Shown: positions 1 to 5,965 of the stretch, piece by piece
How the letters are laid out: each line of letters opens with the position of its first letter
Position numbering within the stretch: position 1 is the first letter of the stretch
Origin: Candidatus Bathyarchaeota archaeon
GTDB lineage: Archaea > Thermoproteota > Bathyarchaeia > Bathyarchaeales > Bathycorpusculaceae
Assembly (NCBI GenBank): GCA_030627225.1
Contig: DAOUSM010000031.1
Coordinates: 1 to 8,109 of the forward strand
Length of the DNA stretch: 8,109 bases
Direction: 5' to 3'
Translations under genes and position numbers: made by a program
The notes under the pieces: generated by a model
Databases searched by the model: none
What the model was told of the DNA's origin: nothing
Seen by the model: only the letters and a program-made list of their open reading frames with translations

Positions 1-20
1 CAAGGATATAAGTGAATGAC

Positions 21-641
21 ATGGAACTCATCACAGATTTCTACTTTTTCCTGTTGTCAGTGATTTTCATATCTCTGTCCGGAGTTATGATGCCTGGACC
101 TGTTTTTGCCGTAACAGTTGCAAAGGGATATAGAAATAAGATTGCGGGAACCTTGATCGCCTTAGGGCACGGATTAATAGAATTTCCTTTAATGTTTCTC
201 ATCTATTTCGGCTTTACATGGTTTTTCGCCTATAATACAGCTCAGAGGGTTATAAGCTTCATAGGAGGCTTAATCTTGATTTACATGGGTGTTCAAACAT
301 TTAGGTCTCAAAAGAAGACAAGCGAAGATTATGAGGATTCTGGACATAGCTCCTTTGTTGCTGGTGCTCTTACAACCAGCGCAAATCCATACTTCTTCAT
401 ATGGTGGGCTACAATAGGCGCCGCCTTAATAACGAAGGCATTAGCTTTCGGGTTTATCGGCTTTTTACTATTCGCTGTAACCCACTGGTCATGCGACCTC
501 CTCTGGGACACATTCATCTCCGTAACTGTCTTTAAGTCTAGGCGTTTCTGGACTAAAAGAGTGCATAATATAATATTCGGCTTTTGCTTTGTAGTTTTGA
601 TAGGTTTTGGTGCATGGTTTATTATCTCAGCATTACTCTAA
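21..641 (+). CDS. LysE-family (LysE/RhtB/ArgO type) membrane exporter
   Basis: Predicted inner-membrane exporter of the LysE superfamily, whose members expel amino acids or similar small solutes; the substrate here is unknown. The 206-residue product has about six hydrophobic segments (about residues 8-30, 43-66, 75-93, 125-137, 140-158 and 183-204). Two family signatures are visible: a PGP motif at residues 25-27 at the end of the first segment, and an ANPYFF motif at 121-126. Length matches the family (about 200). I prefer the ATG at 21, because GTGA at 12-15 can act as a ribosome-binding site five bases before it; an in-frame GTG at 12 would add three residues. Only 20 bases upstream are visible, so promoter and operon context are unknown. 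The gene converges on the serine hydrolase gene, and their 3' ends overlap by nine bases (633-641). Confidence 0.85.
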   Translation: MELITDFYFFLLSVIFISLSGVMMPGPVFAVTVAKGYRNKIAGTLIALGHGLIEFPLMFLIYFGFTWFFAYNTAQRVISFIGGLILIYMGVQTFRSQKKTSEDYEDSGHSSFVAGALTTSANPYFFIWWATIGAALITKALAFGFIGFLLFAVTHWSCDLLWDTFISVTVFKSRRFWTKRVHNIIFGFCFVVLIGFGAWFIISALL

Positions 642-2006
642 TTTGCCAACTTTTTTCAGTCTATACCGCTCATAGATTAGGTCTACCTTGTCTCCTCTAA
701 CTATGAATTCCACTGGAAGCTTTACGCCAGCCTCAACCGTATAGAACATCTTCACTTCACCCTCTATATTTTCTGGTATTAAGGGTATTATCATATCCGT
801 ATATTTGTCCTTGACCTCCAATTGGAGAATGCCGCCCTTGCTAACAACCTGTGCTTTCATTGTACCTTTATAAGTCTCGTAAAGCCCGGTTAACAAGTCA
901 AAGGTTCTCTCCACCTTGATGAATGGAAGGTTTTCGGGGTTTTCGCCAAGCATTAGGGCTAGTCCATACAGGCCTATTTGGGATAAGGGATATCCGCTTC
1001 CATTTGCCAGAAGTGCTACGCCCATCCCTTTCTCTGGAATGTATCCCATGTATGCTGTGGCCACGAGCACGGAGCCGCCATGTCCTACTAACTTGTTGCC
1101 GAAGAAATTGGGAATTATGTGTAGACCGTAGCCGTAGGCTTCTCCGCCGAAGATTTGAAGAGGCAATTTTATCCTAGGCTTTTCCATCTCTTCTATAAAA
1201 TCCGAAGGCAGCAAAGTGTTGCCGTCGTATTTTCCGCGGTTAAGATACATGGTTATGTAACGGGCTAAGTCTAGAACGTTGCTTATCAGTCCGCCGTCTG
1301 AAGATATTGGACTGTAAGCGTACATGGACTTTTTGCATTCTCCATCTCTTGTGATTATGTAGGGTGTAGCCACATCCAAGTCTGCTTCCACTTCCTCTTT
1401 TTTGAAGAAGCTCCTATTCATCTGCAGAGGCTCAAGAATCTTCTTTTTCACGTATTCTTCATAGCGCATACCGGCAAGCTTCTCGATGATGTATCCTAGG
1501 ATTACGTAGCCTTCGTTTAGGTAGAACCATCTTTTACCAGGCCTTGTTAAGGCCCATTGGTTTGCTTCTTTCATAAAGGTGAAAATATCCTCGTAACTTG
1601 CTATGGGTATCCATTTGTCGCCAGCCCCTGTCATGTATCGGATGAGGGCTTCGGCATAAGCCAGTGCTGGTATGCCAGAAGCATGGCTCAGCAAGTGCCG
1701 TATCCTAACTGGTTCTTCTACAGATTTAAGGTCCAAGGGAACGTATTTGCTGATCGGCTCGTCTAGGCTTAGCTTTCCTTCCTCCATAAGCTGCATGATG
1801 GACAGAGCAGTGAATGACTTGGTGACAGAGCCTATTCCATAAAGTGTTTCAGGAGTAGCCCTAAGACCGTACTCCAAATCCCTAAAGCAGAAGCCTCGAC
1901 TATAAACCACTTCTCCATCTTTAACGATGGCTACGCTTAATCCGGGTAAATGGGTCTTAGACATCTTTTCAAAAATGAAGTCCTCTAATCTGCCGAAATC
2001 CAGCAT
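633..2006 (-). CDS. SxxK serine hydrolase, beta-lactamase/CubicO fold, Pab87-like peptidase candidate
   Basis: Penicillin-binding-protein/beta-lactamase (class C, CubicO) fold hydrolase. Counting from the GTG at 2018, the nucleophile motif SVTK is at residues 64-67, the second motif Y-L-N at 166-168 and the third motif H-G-G at 313-315. These give a probable Ser64/Lys67 pair with Tyr166 and His313. After about residue 355 comes a C-terminal region of about 100 residues rich in beta-strand-like stretches (GLYETYKG onward), as in the lipocalin-like domain of archaeal Pab87, a self-compartmentalising peptidase that also uses an SxxK serine and a histidine. There is no signal peptide or membrane segment, so the protein is probably cytoplasmic, unlike a true beta-lactamase. 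I place the start at the ATG at 2006 rather than the GTG at 2018, because GAGGTGA (2015-2021) overlaps the GTG and sits eight bases before the ATG. Activity could be peptidase, esterase or D-amino-acid hydrolase; sequence alone does not decide. Confidence 0.88.
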   Translation of the reverse strand: MLDFGRLEDFIFEKMSKTHLPGLSVAIVKDGEVVYSRGFCFRDLEYGLRATPETLYGIGSVTKSFTALSIMQLMEEGKLSLDEPISKYVPLDLKSVEEPVRIRHLLSHASGIPALAYAEALIRYMTGAGDKWIPIASYEDIFTFMKEANQWALTRPGKRWFYLNEGYVILGYIIEKLAGMRYEEYVKKKILEPLQMNRSFFKKEEVEADLDVATPYIITRDGECKKSMYAYSPISSDGGLISNVLDLARYITMYLNRGKYDGNTLLPSDFIEEMEKPRIKLPLQIFGGEAYGYGLHIIPNFFGNKLVGHGGSVLVATAYMGYIPEKGMGVALLANGSGYPLSQIGLYGLALMLGENPENLPFIKVERTFDLLTGLYETYKGTMKAQVVSKGGILQLEVKDKYTDMIIPLIPENIEGEVKMFYTVEAGVKLPVEFIVRGDKVDLIYERYRLKKVGKLE

Positions 2007-2014
2007 TTCAAATT

Positions 2015-2021
2015 TCACCTC
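2015..2021 (-). promoter_or_regulatory. Shine-Dalgarno site of the serine hydrolase gene
   Basis: On the minus strand this reads GAGGTGA, a full match to the archaeal 16S anti-Shine-Dalgarno sequence. It contains the GTG that would give the longest reading frame, so that GTG is unlikely to be the start; the ATG ending at 2006 is at the right distance. The 2007-2061 gap is shared with the divergent macrodomain gene. It has a TTTTTAAAG stretch at about 2021-2029 on the minus strand, but this lies too close to the start to be a confident TATA box. Confidence 0.7.
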
Positions 2022-2061
2022 TTTAAAAATAGGCTGTTATCTTCTTGATAAGCCTTGAGTT

Positions 2062-2703
2062 ATGCAAGCGAGCATAAAGAAGAAAGAAAATGTTAAACCC
2101 TTAAGAAGTCAATTTTTCGCTAGAAAACTATTGGGGCTGAGAGAAATGGTTGGTGGCGAATTCCAAGTTGGTAAAGCAAAAGTCTGTCTGGTTCGAGGAG
2201 ACATAACCGAACAAGACACGGATGCTATAGTGAACGCGGCTAATCCAGCCCTAATGAGAGGCGGAGGTGTAAGCGGGGCAATCCACCGGAAGGGCGGACC
2301 AAAAATACTTGAAGAATGCAAACGCATAAGGGCTACAGAATGGCCATACGGTCTCTCAACAGGAAAGGCTGTTATCACTTCGGGAGGCAATCTGAAGGCT
2401 AGATATGTCATCCACACTGTTGGACCAGTCTGGCATGGAGGCACCTATGGCGAACCAGAACTTCTGGCAGAAGCATACCGCAACTCATTAAGACTAGCAA
2501 CGTCAAGAGGACTGAAAACCATAGCCTTCCCGTCAATAAGCACAGGCGCATACATGTATCCCGTCGAGAAAGCAAGCAGAATAGCTCTAATAACGGTGAA
2601 AGAGTTTCTAGAAAAAGAAGACAAACTCGACAAAGTAGTATTTGTCTTGTTTACGAAGCATGACTTAGGTATCTACAAAGAAGCAGCAAAAGAAATCCTT
2701 TAA
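2062..2703 (+). CDS. Macrodomain protein, MacroD/YmdB-type ADP-ribose hydrolase
   Basis: Macrodomain protein that should bind ADP-ribose. By family it may remove mono-ADP-ribose from proteins or nucleic acids, or deacetylate O-acetyl-ADP-ribose. Visible signatures, counted from the ATG at 2062, are GDIT (46-49), DAIVNAAN with Asn58 and Asn61 (54-61), the GGGV loop (67-70), HTVGP (118-122) and the phosphate loop ISTGAYMYP (159-167). The single domain fills residues 36-213, the usual size. The first 28 residues are basic and lie outside the fold, and an ATG at 2146 would give a compact 185-residue protein that starts at the domain. Neither start has a strong ribosome-binding site (a GGGG run precedes 2146), so the start is uncertain. 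The gene is divergent from the hydrolase and upstream of the Rossmannoid gene, which could supply or degrade a related nucleotide; that link is inference. Confidence 0.92.
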   Translation: MQASIKKKENVKPLRSQFFARKLLGLREMVGGEFQVGKAKVCLVRGDITEQDTDAIVNAANPALMRGGGVSGAIHRKGGPKILEECKRIRATEWPYGLSTGKAVITSGGNLKARYVIHTVGPVWHGGTYGEPELLAEAYRNSLRLATSRGLKTIAFPSISTGAYMYPVEKASRIALITVKEFLEKEDKLDKVVFVLFTKHDLGIYKEAAKEIL

Positions 2704-2704
2704 T

Positions 2705-2733
2705 GTTGGGTTGGCGTGTTGGTTGTTCCCAAC
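2705..2733 (+). repeat. Short inverted repeat after the macrodomain gene
   Basis: GTTGGG (2705-2710) is complementary to CCCAAC (2728-2733), with a 17-base loop. It begins two bases after the macrodomain stop codon. It may be a 3' hairpin, but no T-run follows, so I do not call it a terminator. The rest of the gap to the next gene is AT-rich. Confidence 0.35.
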
Positions 2734-2838
2734 TTCTAGAGGCTGGTTACTATTTGATATCGTAAAAAATCGTTGAATTTAACGAAAAGACAGAGATTTT
2801 CTGCGCAACCTCTACGGAAGATGTTAATTAGGAGAGCG

Positions 2839-3423
2839 ATGATACTAGATTTCCTAAATTCATCTGATGGAAGGAACAGGTTGAGGATCAGAGGCTTTGA
2901 AGATATTAGGGATGGAATCATTGAGGAAGGAAAGAAACTAGAGGAACGTGTTAGGGATACGTGTATAATAGTTGTTCTCTTGGGAGCTGGAGGGAGAGGA
3001 ATTGAAAGAAGAAGGGAAATTGCAAGGAAACTCGAAGAGAACGGGATACTTGTTCTAATACCTGAAGATGACTTCGCTCCAGATGTTGCTCCAAGCTTGA
3101 CCGAAGAAGCTGTTCTAGAGAGGGCTGATGTTGATTTGATATTCGTGAACGTTGAATCTTGGGGGTCAGTTGTAGAATTCGTCCAGTTTCACGATAAAGA
3201 GCTTATAGCTCCAAAACTCAAGGTATTAACGCTCTATAAATATCACCCTCTTTATGGAAGCTCTAAAAGTTATCTGACAGATCTATACTTAACACACTTA
3301 GCGAAATACGGGCATGTTTACGCTTATGATGATGGAAAAGGAAGCGTCTTTCCAACCTCTGAGAAGATAATAGTGACTTTATCTCTGCGTTATAAGCAGT
3401 TGAAAGCTTTAGGTAAAATCTAG
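2839..3423 (+). CDS. Predicted Rossmannoid nucleotide-handling protein (deoxyribosyltransferase/TIR/SLOG-like)
   Basis: I do not recognise a named family, but the layout resembles the nucleoside deoxyribosyltransferase/TIR/SLOG group that binds or cleaves nucleotides such as NAD. Counting from the ATG at 2839, there is a hydrophobic strand followed by a glycine-rich turn (VVLLGAGGRG, 45-54). Next come an arginine-rich helix (RRREIARKL, 57-65) and a second strand ending in PEDDF (75-79). A third strand (VDLIFVNV, 98-105) runs into WGSVVEF (108-114), where Glu113 sits where that group has its catalytic or ribose-binding glutamate (GxxxE). The C-terminal part (about 140-194) is unassigned. The ATG at 2839 has AGGAG four bases upstream; the frame is open back to TTG 2773 (22 more basic residues), with another ATG at 2821. 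No membrane segment or signal peptide is seen. It lies between the macrodomain gene and a winged-helix gene, all on the same strand. Confidence 0.75.
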   Translation: MILDFLNSSDGRNRLRIRGFEDIRDGIIEEGKKLEERVRDTCIIVVLLGAGGRGIERRREIARKLEENGILVLIPEDDFAPDVAPSLTEEAVLERADVDLIFVNVESWGSVVEFVQFHDKELIAPKLKVLTLYKYHPLYGSSKSYLTDLYLTHLAKYGHVYAYDDGKGSVFPTSEKIIVTLSLRYKQLKALGKI

Positions 3424-3439
3424 CTTTTCAGATAAAGAC

Positions 3440-3474
3440 TTATTTACCTGATTTAACTAATTTTACTTTGGTGA
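3440..3474 (+). promoter_or_regulatory. Candidate promoter and ribosome-binding site of the winged-helix gene
   Basis: A TATA-like TTATTTA at 3440-3446 lies about 26 bases before the likely transcript start near 3469. GGTGA at 3470-3474 is five bases before the ATG at 3480. This arrangement suggests that the regulator has its own short-leader transcript rather than depending only on the upstream gene. It is a pattern match only. Confidence 0.5.
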
Positions 3475-3479
3475 CGTGA

Positions 3480-3776
3480 ATGGAAGAGGCTCGTAGGATG
3501 CTTAAAGTGTACAGGGCTCTGGACAACGACGATAGGCTGAATATTCTTCTCACCGTGTCAAGAGAACCTGATATGGCCTTCAACGATATCGCGAGAAAGA
3601 CAGGAATTGATAGGGGGCTGCTTGCCTATCATTTAGGCGTACTAAAAAAAGTTGGATTGGTTGAGATGGAGTATGAGAGAAGGAGCAGGAAGTCCACAAA
3701 ATACCGCCTAACGGAAGAAGGAACGGAAATCCTAAGGAAATTCAAACTAATCGAAAAACCAGTTAAACTTTCATGA
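3480..3776 (+). CDS. ArsR-like winged-helix transcriptional regulator
   Basis: Small DNA-binding protein of 98 residues with the archaeal ArsR/MarR-like winged-helix layout. A first helix region (about 5-26, including LDNDDRLNILL) precedes the helix-turn-helix at about 33-60. The recognition helix is in RGLLAYHLGVLKKVGLV, matching the common archaeal pattern in which Y/R-x-HLxxL precedes the wing. The wing is basic (YERRSRKSTKYRLTEEG, about 65-81). There is no added ligand-binding domain and no cysteine, so it is not a classic metal-sensing ArsR protein; effector and target are unknown. The start is fixed by GGTGA five bases upstream. It follows the Rossmannoid gene by 56 bases on the same strand and could control that locus or itself. 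Confidence 0.85.
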   Translation: MEEARRMLKVYRALDNDDRLNILLTVSREPDMAFNDIARKTGIDRGLLAYHLGVLKKVGLVEMEYERRSRKSTKYRLTEEGTEILRKFKLIEKPVKLS

Positions 3777-3848
3777 AAAGATGTCTTTGTATAGCGGTAG
3801 ATATACTCTTCTCTTAGTAGCTTTGTTCTTGACAACTGATGAAACAAT

Positions 3849-4225
3849 CTAACCGATAAAAGCTGAATTAGGTTTAGGAATGCTCACTTCTTTTGTCGGA
3901 ATGTGTATCTGTTCTTCTATCGCTTCCTCTCTAGGCAACTCTAAAACTCTTTTGGACAAATGCTTTAAAGCTATAGCAACATCTTTATCTGAAGTAAACC
4001 CTGCGCAATCCTTTGCTAAGGCAAGACAGTAATATTTCCTCATCTCATCGGAAAAAGGAAAAAATTCAGGATTAAAAACTATAATCGGTCTTTCACATCA
4101 GAACATCTGACGAAATATGTTTTGACAATCTCCATCTTTGCGCTATACTTTCTAGCCTCGATTTCTTTGATTGCAGTATGGATATCATTATATGGTTCGT
4201 ATAGACGTAAAAGAGTAATGCCACA
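3849..4225 (-). pseudogene. Possible frameshifted small protein gene downstream of rnpB
   Basis: Two minus-strand frames read like halves of one protein of unknown function. The upstream frame (from about 4225, first ATG at 4135) gives a plausible sequence through KTYFVRCSDVK and then stops at 4079-4081. The adjacent frame reads on in a protein-like manner (PIIVFNPEFFPFSDEM, then KYYCLALAKDCAGF) to a stop at 3849. One extra base at the three-A run (4091-4093) would join them. The downstream frame has its own ATG at 4043, giving 64 residues without a clear ribosome-binding site, so a short intact gene is an alternative. No ATG, GTG or TTG opens the upstream part after the rnpB end, and the ATG at 4264 lies inside rnpB. 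The break could be decay, a sequencing error, or chance open frames. No family recognised. Confidence 0.35.
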
Positions 4226-4547
4226 GGGGGCTGGTGTGTTGGTTGTAACCCGCCTTCTGTTCAATGTGGCATTCGACTAATCGGGCTACCCGCGCTTCAT
4301 GTAGCGCTTCATCAGCGTCTGTTTGCCCTTTCCACTTGCAGGACGGCCGTTTCACCGTTTCGCATCTAGCATTCTCAACAACTTAGCATGCTTCATTGGC
4401 ACCTGCTGGATGGACGTTTCGTTTCTGCTCCGGAGCCAAAGTTCTCGCCTTACGCCCTTGCAGGCGTTGCAATTCTACGTGTGGGCGGAGTTTCCTCAAG
4501 CCTCTTGTATGAGGCTCGAAGGCCACACGCCAACTTCGCCAGCCCAA
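4226..4547 (-). ncRNA. rnpB: RNase P RNA, archaeal type
   Basis: Catalytic RNA that trims the 5' leader of precursor tRNAs. Read on the minus strand, the ends pair as P1 (GGGCTGG, 4539-4545, with CCAGCCC, 4228-4234). P2 follows it (GTTGG, 4530-4534, with CCAAC, 4238-4242). P3 is a hairpin with stem AGCCTC/GAGGCT (4511-4516 with 4499-4504). The conserved CR-I core GAGGAAACTCCGCC (about 4485-4498) is followed much later by the CR-V core ACAGAAGGCGGG (about 4249-4260). Their CCGCC and GGCGG form the long-range P4 helix. A GAAACGGTGAAACGGCC stretch at about 4345-4361 fits the CR-IV region. The length of about 320 bases is normal. Exact ends are inferred from P1. A plus-strand open frame across it (4323-4574) is incidental. 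Confidence 0.95.
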
Positions 4548-4568
4548 ATATTAATGCGCAACAGTAGG

Positions 4569-4629
4569 CAATAAGAATTTTGGAAACTTTATTTTATTGT
4601 CCACTTATTATGGATGTGAATGGGGTGGT
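4569..4629. promoter_or_regulatory. Divergent promoter region between rnpB and the adenylate kinase gene
   Basis: On the plus strand, GAAAC (4583-4587) followed by TTTATTTTA (4588-4596) looks like a BRE plus TATA box. It predicts transcription from near 4618, followed by the ribosome-binding site GGGGTGGT (4622-4629) five bases before the ATG at 4635. On the minus strand, a weaker AT-rich stretch at about 4570-4583 lies about 29 bases upstream of the inferred rnpB 5' end and may serve rnpB. Both are pattern matches. Confidence 0.5.
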
Positions 4630-4634
4630 AAGTT

Positions 4635-5222
4635 ATGTCTAAGCGTGTTATTCTGATGACTGGAACACCTTGCGTTGGAAAAACCGCGGTTGCACGCTTG
4701 CTTACTTCTAAACTTGACGCTTTCTACGTGAATTTAACCGATTTGGCTCTACATGAAAATCTTATTTTAGGCAGAGATGAAGAGAGAGGCTCCATAATTG
4801 TTGATGAAAATCGTATGCTGTGCAGAATCCGTGAAATCATTGAGGATTGTTATAAAAAGGCTATAATTATTGATGGTCATTATGCTGTCAGCGTTGTTCC
4901 CAAAGAGCTTACAACCTACGTTTTTGTTTTGAGGCGTGACCCTGTTGAATTGCGAAGGTTTATGGAGCAATGTGGTTTTTCTGGGCGTAAGCTTTGGGAA
5001 AATTTGGCTTCTGAGATTTTGGATGTTTGCTTATGTGACGCGTTAAATGTTTATGAAGAGGGAAAAGTTTGTGAGTTAGATGTTTCAGGTAAAAGAGTGG
5101 AAGAAATCGTCGGCGAGATTTTGGATATTTTGAATGGTTCTAAGAAATGTCGTGTTGGCGTTGTGGACTGGCTAGGTAGGTTAGAGAGTGAAGGCTTATT
5201 GGAGGAGTTTTTAAGAATTTAA
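4635..5222 (+). CDS. Fap7/AK6-type adenylate kinase, ribosome-assembly factor homologue
   Basis: P-loop nucleoside monophosphate kinase/ATPase of the AK6 (Fap7, archaeal putative adenylate kinase) family. Family members have adenylate kinase/ATPase activity and act in late small-subunit assembly through ribosomal protein uS11. The Walker A loop GTPCVGKT is at residues 10-17, with Cys where Gly is usual. The family D-x-H motif is DGH at 80-82, after a hydrophobic strand (KKAIIID). A lid-like segment follows VLRRDP (98-103), and ENLASEI (122-128) matches the conserved region that precedes the EA-rich helix. The C-terminal tail (about 175-195, VDWLGRLESEGLLEEFL) is acidic and amphipathic. Length 195 is in the family range. 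The start is fixed by the preceding GGGGTGGT. The gene is divergent from rnpB, so two RNA-metabolism genes are neighbours here. It converges on the nuclease-like gene with eight bases between stops. Confidence 0.88.
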   Translation: MSKRVILMTGTPCVGKTAVARLLTSKLDAFYVNLTDLALHENLILGRDEERGSIIVDENRMLCRIREIIEDCYKKAIIIDGHYAVSVVPKELTTYVFVLRRDPVELRRFMEQCGFSGRKLWENLASEILDVCLCDALNVYEEGKVCELDVSGKRVEEIVGEILDILNGSKKCRVGVVDWLGRLESEGLLEEFLRI

Positions 5223-5230
5223 TTAATGTT

Positions 5231-5599
5231 TTATCTTAAACCCATGGATATTTGTCGTTTGGTCAACAGTGTTATTTTCCTTCTGTTCCCATAGGACTTT
5301 GCGTGGTCGCTGAATTTTTCACCGATAATTATGGGATTCGTTAACCCCACATCATCAGAGGCCTTGTCAAGATTTATTACAATGTTCACGCCTATTGTTC
5401 TCTTCCAGTCCCTAATCCAAACCCCTTGCATCAAATGTCCCTTCTGAACTATCAAATCGAATTTTCTCGAGATTCCACTGTAACCGTCCAGTGTTGTCAT
5501 CTCTTGCTCAACCTTGTAGCCTTTCTTCCTAAAGTATCGTATTGCCAACTGCACCAAATTCAACCGTGATTTTGCCTTCGCTTTTTCTTCGCTGCTCAT
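5231..5599 (-). CDS. Small PDDEXK-fold endonuclease-like protein
   Basis: A 122-residue archaeal protein that looks like a minimal restriction-endonuclease-like (PDDEXK, Mrr/RecB-type) domain. An N-terminal helix (about 12-26, LNLVQLAIRYFRKKGY) precedes a strand with Glu31 and Glu33. The core then shows FDLIV with Asp48 and, after a turn, WIRDWKR (61-67), in which Asp64-x-Lys66 fits the D/E-x-K active-site half. A strand ending in PIIIGEKFSDHA (89-100) follows, a segment typical of archaeal relatives. These residues suggest metal-dependent phosphodiester cleavage, but the fold call rests on the motif pattern. There is no methyltransferase or specificity partner, so this is not an evident restriction system; repair or RNA/DNA processing is as likely. 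AGAGGAGA at about 5603-5610 supports the ATG at 5599. Confidence 0.7.
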   Translation of the reverse strand: MSSEEKAKAKSRLNLVQLAIRYFRKKGYKVEQEMTTLDGYSGISRKFDLIVQKGHLMQGVWIRDWKRTIGVNIVINLDKASDDVGLTNPIIIGEKFSDHAKSYGNRRKITLLTKRQISMGLR

Positions 5600-5602
5600 T
5601 AG

Positions 5603-5631
5603 TTCTCCTCTTGCACTAAGCGTTATTTATC
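5603..5631. promoter_or_regulatory. Divergent upstream region of the nuclease-like and zinc-ribbon genes
   Basis: On the minus strand AGAGGAGA (about 5603-5610) is the ribosome-binding site for the nuclease-like gene. On the plus strand TTATTTATC (5623-5631) is TATA-like and predicts a transcript start near 5653, a short distance before the zinc-ribbon gene. Both are pattern matches. Confidence 0.4.
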
Positions 5632-5666
5632 AGATTGTGGAAAAGGTTTTCGGATGAGTGAGGCTT

Positions 5667-5873
5667 ATGACTTCCTTCGTAATCGTTGTTTGCAGCAAAT
5701 GTGGCGGTTTGCTTGCAGCTAAAGCCGAACAGAAAACAAGAATTTGTCCTTACTGTGGATTTAAGATCGTTTTGGACAAGTCTAAACGTGTCGCCGTTGC
5801 CAATAGTGCACGCGAGGCATCCATGATTCTGAAGAGGTTAAAGAGGAAAGCAGCGGAAAAACGAAGAAGCTAG
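5667..5873 (+). CDS. DUF1922 zinc-ribbon protein
   Basis: Small archaeal protein of 68 residues (from the ATG at 5667) resembling DUF1922, the family of Methanothermobacter MTH1184; the function is not known. The N-terminal two thirds carry a zinc ribbon with knuckles CSKCG (about residues 9-13) and CPYCG (about 28-32), separated by a linker containing the family-typical KTR. Then come basic strands (KIVLDKSKRVAVA) and a helix rich in Lys and Arg (about 49-68), suggesting nucleic-acid or ribosome contact; that is inference. A GTG at 5658 would add three residues; I prefer the ATG, although spacing from GTGAGG (5658-5663) is short. It stands alone on the plus strand, divergent from the nuclease-like gene and 92 bases before the DtxR-like gene. 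Confidence 0.82.
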   Translation: MTSFVIVVCSKCGGLLAAKAEQKTRICPYCGFKIVLDKSKRVAVANSAREASMILKRLKRKAAEKRRS

Positions 5874-5893
5874 CTATGGTGCATTAGTCTTTT

Positions 5894-5942
5894 CTTTAGG
5901 CAAAATTTAGGATTAACCAAACATTTTTAAGGGATACCTAAA
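5894..5942 (+). promoter_or_regulatory. Candidate metal-regulator operator around the DtxR-like promoter
   Basis: Three half-sites lie in the gap before the regulator gene: CTTTAGG (5894-5900), ATTTAGG (5905-5911) and the inverted CCTAAA (5937-5942). The last two belong to an imperfect inverted repeat, AAAATTTAGG and CCTAAAATTT (nine of ten matching). They flank an AT-rich TATA-like stretch (ACATTTTTAA, 5921-5930). TTAGG/CCTAA halves recall the DtxR box consensus, though the 25-base spacing is much wider than in that palindrome. Autoregulation by the downstream protein is a reasonable guess. Confidence 0.4.
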
Positions 5943-5965
5943 ATTTTTACAATCGGTGATGCTCT

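Noticed and set aside
916..1177. Plus-strand open frames inside the serine hydrolase gene
   Set aside because: They are antisense to a well-supported catalytic domain and have no motif or ribosome-binding site.
633..2018. Antibiotic-resistance beta-lactamase
   Set aside because: The motifs are of the broad CubicO group, there is no secretion signal, and the domain layout fits archaeal peptidases better.
2109..2444. Minus-strand open frame of 111 codons
   Set aside because: It lies antisense to the macrodomain core, which has clear family signatures.
2709..2727. Short sequence similar to both ends of rnpB (GTTGGCGTGT and GTGTTGGTTGT)
   Set aside because: I considered a fragment of a duplicated RNase P RNA end, but the matches are only 10-12 bases of simple G/T-rich sequence with no core motif, so chance is enough.
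4226..4264. Minus-strand ATG at 4264 as the start of a 61-residue protein
   Set aside because: The first residues are encoded by the conserved CR-V/P1 end of RNase P RNA, so a start there is very unlikely.
4323..4574. Plus-strand open frame of 83 codons
   Set aside because: It runs antisense through the RNase P RNA gene, and its composition follows the RNA helices; no ribosome-binding site or family is seen.
5231..5873. Restriction-modification or toxin-antitoxin pair formed by the nuclease-like and zinc-ribbon genes
   Set aside because: The genes are divergent with separate promoter elements, there is no methylase, and the zinc ribbon belongs to a widespread archaeal family, not to a known antitoxin type.
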